Positions 60,259-64,000 of a stretch of 64,000 nucleotides of DNA are shown in pieces; positions within the stretch are counted from its first letter, which is position 1, and each line of letters opens with the position of its first letter. Origin of the DNA: Actinomadura macra NBRC 14102. Lineage in GTDB: Bacteria; Actinomycetota; Actinomycetes; Streptosporangiales; Streptosporangiaceae. A program made the translations under genes and the position numbers. The notes beneath the pieces were generated by a model that did no database searches, was not told where the DNA came from, and worked only from the letters and a program-made list of their open reading frames with translations. The stretch spans positions 558,001-622,000 of the forward strand of contig NZ_BCQT01000006.1 in the NCBI RefSeq assembly GCF_001552215.1. The letters are read 5' to 3'.

Positions 60259-61704
60259 TCACGAGGTTCCGGCGACCGCCTCCTGTTCTCTTCCGGGGAC
60301 GTGTTCGGTTTCGGGAACGTTCGGGGACGGCTGGGGACGCCGCCGCGGGGACATGCCGAGGCCCGCCGCCGCGGCCACGACCATGAAGGCGCCGACGACC
60401 AACCAGGCGTGCACGTAGCCGCGGTGGGCGTCGGCGTAGCCGTGCGGGGTGCCGAGCACCGCGACGGCCAGGCTCACGCCGAGGACGCTGCCGACCTGGC
60501 GGCTCATGTTGACGACGGCGCTACCGGTCGCGAACCTGTCGGCCGGCAGGTCCGCGGCGGAGGCCGAGAGGATGGTGGGCAGCGCCAGGCCGACGCCCGT
60601 CCCGCCGATGAGCCAGCCCGGCAGCAGCTCGGACGCGTACGCCGGCGACTGTCCGAGGCTCACCGCGATGAGCGCGACGCTGGCCGCGCACAGCAGGCAC
60701 CCGGCGGCGGTGATCCGGCCGACGGGGACGCCGCGGGCGGCCAGCTTCCCGGCGATCAGCGCCATCACCGGGACCATCAGCGGGCCGGGCGCGACGCCGA
60801 GCCCGGTCCGGATCGCCGAGTACTGCCAGACCTGCTGCATCCACAGCACGCCGAGGAGCAGGTTCGCGGCGAAGGCGACGGTGAACAGCAGGATGGCCGC
60901 GTTCGACCAGAAGAAGGTCCGCACCGCCAGCAGGGACGGCTCGATCACCGGCGCCGGGTGACGCACCGAGCGGGCCCAGAAGCCGCCGAGGACGACCACC
61001 GCGGCGGCGACGGCGAGCAGGGTCCGCTGCGCCGGCCAGTCATTGATCTTCACGAGGGCGAGCGCCAGCAGCGCGATGGCCGCCGTCAGCACCGCGGCGC
61101 CCGGCAGGTCGGGGACGCGCGCCGCCGTGCCCTCGCGGGAGTCGGGGACGTAGCGGAGCGCGAGCAGCGCCGCGAGCAGGCCGATCGGGACGTTCACCTC
61201 GAACACCCAGCGCCACGACACGTCCACCAGGACGCCGCCGAGCGCGGGACCCGCCGCGGCGGCGAGCGCGGAGGATGCCGACCAGATCCGTACCGCGCCG
61301 GCCCGCCGTCCGGGTGGGAACACCGCCAGCAGCAGGCCGAGGCTGGTGGGGATGAGCGCCGCAGCGCCCACCGCCTGGACGACGCGGAAGACGACCAGCC
61401 ACCACAGGGAGGGGGCCGCGGCGCACGCCTGCGAGGCGAGCGTGAACACGGCGAGACCGAGGAGCAGGCCCGACTTGCGACCGTAGCGGTCGGCGAGTCG
61501 GCCGAGCGGGACCAGCAGCGCCGCGAACACGATCGCGTAGCCGTTCAGCACCCAGGACAGGTCGGCGAGCGATTCCCCGGGGAAGTCGCGTCCGATGTCG
61601 TCGAAGGCCACGTTGACGATGAACAGGTCGAGGCCCGCCATGAAGGAGGCGACGCAGAGCACGGCGAGAGCCGACCCGGAGCGAACCTGACTTTGTTGCA
61701 CCAT
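60259..61704 (-). CDS. MFS drug-efflux-type transporter (DHA2 family)
   Basis: The 481-residue product has about fourteen hydrophobic segments as in EmrB/QacA proteins, with MAGLDLFIVNVAFDDIGRDF in segment 1 (the acidic residue of DHA2 carriers), motif A PLGRLADRYGRKSGLLLGLA (about 65-84) and the antiporter motif C region SALAAAAGPALGGVLVDVSW (about 145-165). A proline- and Arg-rich cytoplasmic tail follows. It is divergent from an HxlR-type regulator; a 24-base inverted repeat covers its first codons. The likely role is proton-driven export of a toxic compound; the substrate is unknown. Confidence 0.92.
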   Translation of the reverse strand: MVQQSQVRSGSALAVLCVASFMAGLDLFIVNVAFDDIGRDFPGESLADLSWVLNGYAIVFAALLVPLGRLADRYGRKSGLLLGLAVFTLASQACAAAPSLWWLVVFRVVQAVGAAALIPTSLGLLLAVFPPGRRAGAVRIWSASSALAAAAGPALGGVLVDVSWRWVFEVNVPIGLLAALLALRYVPDSREGTAARVPDLPGAAVLTAAIALLALALVKINDWPAQRTLLAVAAAVVVLGGFWARSVRHPAPVIEPSLLAVRTFFWSNAAILLFTVAFAANLLLGVLWMQQVWQYSAIRTGLGVAPGPLMVPVMALIAGKLAARGVPVGRITAAGCLLCAASVALIAVSLGQSPAYASELLPGWLIGGTGVGLALPTILSASAADLPADRFATGSAVVNMSRQVGSVLGVSLAVAVLGTPHGYADAHRGYVHAWLVVGAFMVVAAAAGLGMSPRRRPQPSPNVPETEHVPGREQEAVAGTS

Positions 61705-61751
61705 AGTCAGGGAGGCTAGCGAGGAGGCTGACTTTGGTCAATAGAAGTCAG
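61687..61751. promoter_or_regulatory. Twin 24-bp inverted repeats between MFS and hxlR
   Basis: Two elements of 24 bases (61687-61710 and 61728-61751) both begin CTGACTTTG and end AGTCAG, forming inverted repeats with arms CTGACT/AGTCAG; in the second the arms extend to CTGACTT/AAGTCAG. Their centres are 41 bases apart (about four helical turns). The first covers the MFS start codon and the second precedes the HxlR gene. This placement allows one regulator to block both promoters. Confidence 0.78.
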
Positions 61752-61778
61752 GTGGATTCGCTGCGTATACTCGGCCGC

Positions 61779-62315
61779 GTGACGATCACACTCGAGGGGC
61801 ACTTCGCCGACCGGTCCGCCTGGTCGATGCAGAACTGCCCGGTGGCCAGGACGCTGTCGGCGCTCGGCCCGCCGTCGGCGGTCCTGGTGCTCAGCGAGGC
61901 CTACTTCGGGACGAACCGTTTCGGAGACTTCGTCCGCAATCTCGGCATGACCGAATCCGCCGTCACAGCCCGGCTGCGGCACCTGGTGAAGGCCGGATTG
62001 CTGAGCAAGGAGCCGTATCAGGAACCCGGCCAGCGCACTCGTTACGAGTACCACCTGACGAAGATGGGCCTCGATCTCGCGCCGACTCTGGTCGGCCTCA
62101 TGGAGTGGGGCGAGACCTACCTCCCGCACGAGGAGGGCCGCCAGGTCATGCTCACCCACGCCGGATGCGACGAACCGGTCGCGTCGCAGGTGCGCTGCGC
62201 GTCCGGCCACGACGTCCCGGTCAACGAGATCATCATGCGTCCGCCGCACGAGCCCGAAGGGTGGTCCCCGGAGCCCGGGGAAGCGGACGTCCAGGGAGAC
62301 GGGGATCACGCCTGA
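61779..62315 (+). CDS. HxlR-family winged-helix regulator
   Basis: The 178-residue product has an HxlR domain: WSMQNCPVARTLSALGPPSA, FGDFVRNLGMTESAVTARLR and HLVKAGLLSKEPYQEPGQRT followed by RYEYHLTKMG (about 16-105). The conserved N-terminal Cys often used as a redox or thiol sensor in this family is present in QNCPVARTL. After the domain is a C-terminal extension of about 60 residues with two more cysteines (GCDEPVASQVRCASGHD), which may bind metal. The GTG at 61779 is chosen because an upstream TTG at 61734 falls inside the inverted repeat. It probably represses the divergent MFS gene. Confidence 0.85.
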   Translation: MTITLEGHFADRSAWSMQNCPVARTLSALGPPSAVLVLSEAYFGTNRFGDFVRNLGMTESAVTARLRHLVKAGLLSKEPYQEPGQRTRYEYHLTKMGLDLAPTLVGLMEWGETYLPHEEGRQVMLTHAGCDEPVASQVRCASGHDVPVNEIIMRPPHEPEGWSPEPGEADVQGDGDHA

Positions 62316-62367
62316 CCCGGACGCCCGCCCCCAGCACCGGGCGACGCGTCCTACGCCCGGCCGCTCC

Positions 62368-63102
62368 TCACTCTTCCACAGGGGACCGCGCAGGGGGGAC
62401 GGCTTGCCACAGGCGCAGCCCCGGCGCGGTACGCGGTCCCGACGGACGCCCCGGCGCGTGGCCCGGGCCCGGCCCGGGCACCGGCGCACCGCTGGCCAGG
62501 CGCAATGCGTGCTCGACGAGCGCCACCAACACGTCCTTCGCCGACACCTCCTGCCGGGCGTCGCATAGCAGGACGGGCACATGCTGGTCAATGTCCAGTG
62601 CCATGCGGACCTCCGGCGGCTCGTAGCGGTCGGCGCCCTCGAAGCAGTTGACGGCGACCACGAACGGCGTGCCCTTCTCCTCGAAGTAGTCGATGGAGGC
62701 GAAGCTCGCCGTGAGCCGCCGCGTGTCGGCCAGCACCACGGCACCGAGCGCGCCGCGCGACAGCTCGTTCCACATGAACCAGAACCGCTCCTGGCCCGGC
62801 GTCCCGAACAGGTAGATCGCGACGCCGTCGCGCAGGGTGATGCGGCCGAAGTCCATGGCCACGGTGGTGGTGGTCTTGGCCGCCACGCCTTCGAGGTCGT
62901 CCACGCCGACGCTCGCGTCGGTGAGCGCCTCCTCGGTGCGCAGCGGGCGGATCTCGCTGACCGCGCCGACGAGGGTCGTCTTGCCGGCCCCGAATCCCCC
63001 CGCGACGAGGATCTTGAGCGCGACGCGGGGGCCGTCGTATCGGTCGTCGGTCCCGTCGCTGGAAGGGCCGCCGGGCGGGGGGTCAGAGCGCACGGAGTTC
63101 AT
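62368..63102 (-). CDS. cvnD: Ras-like GTPase of a conservon (CvnD)
   Basis: The 244-residue product has a small-GTPase core: G1 KILVAGGFGAGKTTLVGAVS (about 28-47), G3 as FGTPGQERFWFMWNELSRGA (the TPGQERF form typical of conservon GTPases) and VVAVNCFEGADRYEPPEVRM for the G4 region, where the NKxD Asp is replaced. A Pro/Gly/Arg-rich C-terminal tail of about 45 residues has no lipid-attachment signal. The ATG at 63102 has AGGAGGG six bases upstream and overlaps the cvnC gene end by 20 bases. In Streptomyces, conservon proteins form a membrane signalling complex with a sensor kinase. Confidence 0.92.
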   Translation of the reverse strand: MNSVRSDPPPGGPSSDGTDDRYDGPRVALKILVAGGFGAGKTTLVGAVSEIRPLRTEEALTDASVGVDDLEGVAAKTTTTVAMDFGRITLRDGVAIYLFGTPGQERFWFMWNELSRGALGAVVLADTRRLTASFASIDYFEEKGTPFVVAVNCFEGADRYEPPEVRMALDIDQHVPVLLCDARQEVSAKDVLVALVEHALRLASGAPVPGPGPGHAPGRPSGPRTAPGLRLWQAVPPARSPVEE

Positions 63103-63544
63103 CGAGCACCCTCCTGAGCAGGTTCTGGTCGGTATGGGGCTGGACGGACGGCTCCGACCACTGCTGGACACGCACGAAACCCGAGTCCAGCAGGTCGCCC
63201 GCGAGCACGCGGACGACGCCGAGCGGCAGGTCGAGCTCGGAGCCGAGATCGGCAATGGTGTGCGGGCGGCGGCACAGCGCGAGCAGGCGGCGCTGCTCGC
63301 GCGAGAGCCGGCCGAGTTCGGGCGGTCGGGCGCCGGTCGCGACGAGGATCGCCACGATGTCCAGCGGCTCCCCGCTCGGGCGGGTCCGGCCACGCGTCAC
63401 CGCGTAGGGGCGGACGATGGGTCCGGCGGCGTCGTCCAGCCACCGTTCCCGCCCGGGACCCCGCGCACCGCCGGGTACCCCGGGCACGCCGGGAGGACCC
63501 GGCACCCCCGGGGTACCGGGCACGCTAGGGACGCTGGGGTCCAT
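63083..63544 (-). CDS. cvnC: DUF742 protein of a conservon (CvnC) with collagen-like N-terminus
   Basis: The 153-residue product has a DUF742 domain: RPYAVTRGRTRPSGEPLDIV, LSREQRRLLALCRRPHTIAD and LPLGVVRVLAGDLLDSGFVR (about 45-130), a winged-helix-like fold. The first 30 residues are repeated Gly-x-Pro/Pro-Gly units (VPGTPGVPGPPGVPGVPGGA), unusual for the family. The ATG at 63544 is 6 bases after the cvnB stop, and it overlaps cvnD by 20 bases, so the three are translated from one transcript. It is thought to bridge the roadblock protein and the GTPase. Confidence 0.92.
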   Translation of the reverse strand: MDPSVPSVPGTPGVPGPPGVPGVPGGARGPGRERWLDDAAGPIVRPYAVTRGRTRPSGEPLDIVAILVATGARPPELGRLSREQRRLLALCRRPHTIADLGSELDLPLGVVRVLAGDLLDSGFVRVQQWSEPSVQPHTDQNLLRRVLDELRAL

Positions 63545-63550
63545 GGGAGG

Positions 63551-63970
63551 TCACCCGGATCCAGGTCCCGGTCTGGTCTGTCTCAGGCCGGTGGACAGCT
63601 GTTTGCCGACCCGCTTGACCAGCATCGTCATCTCGTAGGCGACGAGGCCCGCGTTGGCGCCGACATCGCTGAGCAGCGCCAGGCAGCTGTTGGCCCCGGC
63701 CGGGACGACGAAGAACAGGCCCCCGTCCATCTCGATGAGGGTCTGCCGGACCTCGCCGGAGTCCAGTTGTGGCCGGGCCCCGATGGCGAGGCTGTGGAAA
63801 CCGGCGGCCAGCGCGGCGAGGTACTCGGCGTCCTCGCGCCCGACGCCGCGCGAGGCGCCCATGACCAGGCCGTCGCGCGACAGCACGACGACCTTGCGGA
63901 CCTGCGGGACCCGGTCCACGAGGTCGTCCAGCAGCCAGCCCAGTTCGGCGGCGACACCCTGATACGTCAT
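63551..63970 (-). CDS. cvnB: Roadblock/LC7 protein of a conservon (CvnB)
   Basis: The 139-residue product is a roadblock/LC7 domain: LGWLLDDLVDRVPQVRKVVV, LSRDGLVMGASRGVGREDAE, YLAALAAGFHSLAIGA and GANSCLALLSDVGANAGLVA. These proteins dimerise and serve as GTPase co-regulators (MglB-like). The ATG at 63970 is preceded by GGAGGGAA in the last bases of the window. The matching sensor-kinase gene (cvnA) is expected immediately to the right, outside the window. Confidence 0.94.
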   Translation of the reverse strand: MTYQGVAAELGWLLDDLVDRVPQVRKVVVLSRDGLVMGASRGVGREDAEYLAALAAGFHSLAIGARPQLDSGEVRQTLIEMDGGLFFVVPAGANSCLALLSDVGANAGLVAYEMTMLVKRVGKQLSTGLRQTRPGPGSG

Positions 63971-64000
63971 GATCTTCCCTCCATACCGTCTGCCGGCCCT

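Noticed and set aside
1..64000. CRISPR arrays, integrases, transposases or att-type duplications
   Set aside because: No regularly spaced repeat array, no transposase or integrase motifs, and no direct duplication of the tRNA-Gln 3' end were seen in the window.

Overview
The window is GC-rich DNA from a high-GC Gram-positive actinomycete. Gene content points to a filamentous Streptosporangiales/Thermomonosporaceae-type organism (Actinomadura-like): a conservon (roadblock/DUF742/Ras-like GTPase), an RpfB-like resuscitation factor, Pmt protein mannosylation, many GTG/TTG starts, and dense TetR/MarR/LysR/LacI/HxlR/Lrp regulators. The genus is inferred; no 16S gene is present. One tRNA gene (Gln, TTG anticodon) is present. 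I saw no CRISPR array, intact insertion sequence or prophage.

1-30 kb is a conserved chromosomal core. The minus strand carries glmU, prs, rplY and pth, with the tRNA-Gln and an HTH/LAGLIDADG-like gene upstream. A fatty-acid desaturase/TetR pair and a trans-aconitate methyltransferase/aldo-keto reductase/MarR group follow. Then comes the minus-strand block metG-tatD-rpfB-rsmA-(GH26-like lipoprotein)-ispE-small membrane proteins-ABC-F. The order recalls the Mycobacterium tuberculosis Rv1002c-Rv1018c neighbourhood (pmt, rsmI, metS, tatD, rpfB, ksgA, ispE, pth, rplY, prs, glmU). Between metG and rsmI/pmt lies an envelope-glycosylation block: three polytopic GT-C-like proteins and one GT2 polyprenyl-phosphate glycosyltransferase.

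30-43 kb is accessory: LacI with a divergent MFS transporter, CorA, a transpeptidase PBP facing a LysR/class A beta-lactamase pair, an 897-residue double-AAA protein, an ArdC-N/DnaG-type primase fusion flanked by intergenic repeats, and an amidase.

43-51 kb holds a gamma-glutamyltransferase-like gene followed by a phosphoketolase-acetate kinase operon. After it is a small scar region with a truncated ECF sigma gene joined to a 3' fragment of a 13E12-type HNH nuclease gene. 51-56 kb has an Lrp regulator divergent from a fused indolepyruvate ferredoxin oxidoreductase, a solute-binding lipoprotein and a secreted peptidoglycan-binding protein. 56-60 kb is a TetR gene plus three secreted four-cysteine proteins, two of them tandem paralogues. 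60-62 kb is an MFS/HxlR divergent pair, and 62-64 kb is the B-C-D part of a conservon whose sensor kinase lies outside the window.

The strongest unexplained signals are regulatory. Matched palindromes lie at tam and its MarR regulator; twin TACG-N4-CGTA palindromes lie upstream of both the desaturase and the secreted-protein trio; two matching 24-bp inverted repeats flank the MFS/HxlR promoters; twin sites lie between LacI and its MFS; and a perfect Lrp-type inverted repeat sits between lrp and the ketoacid oxidoreductase. All functions are read from sequence and family knowledge; no search was run.
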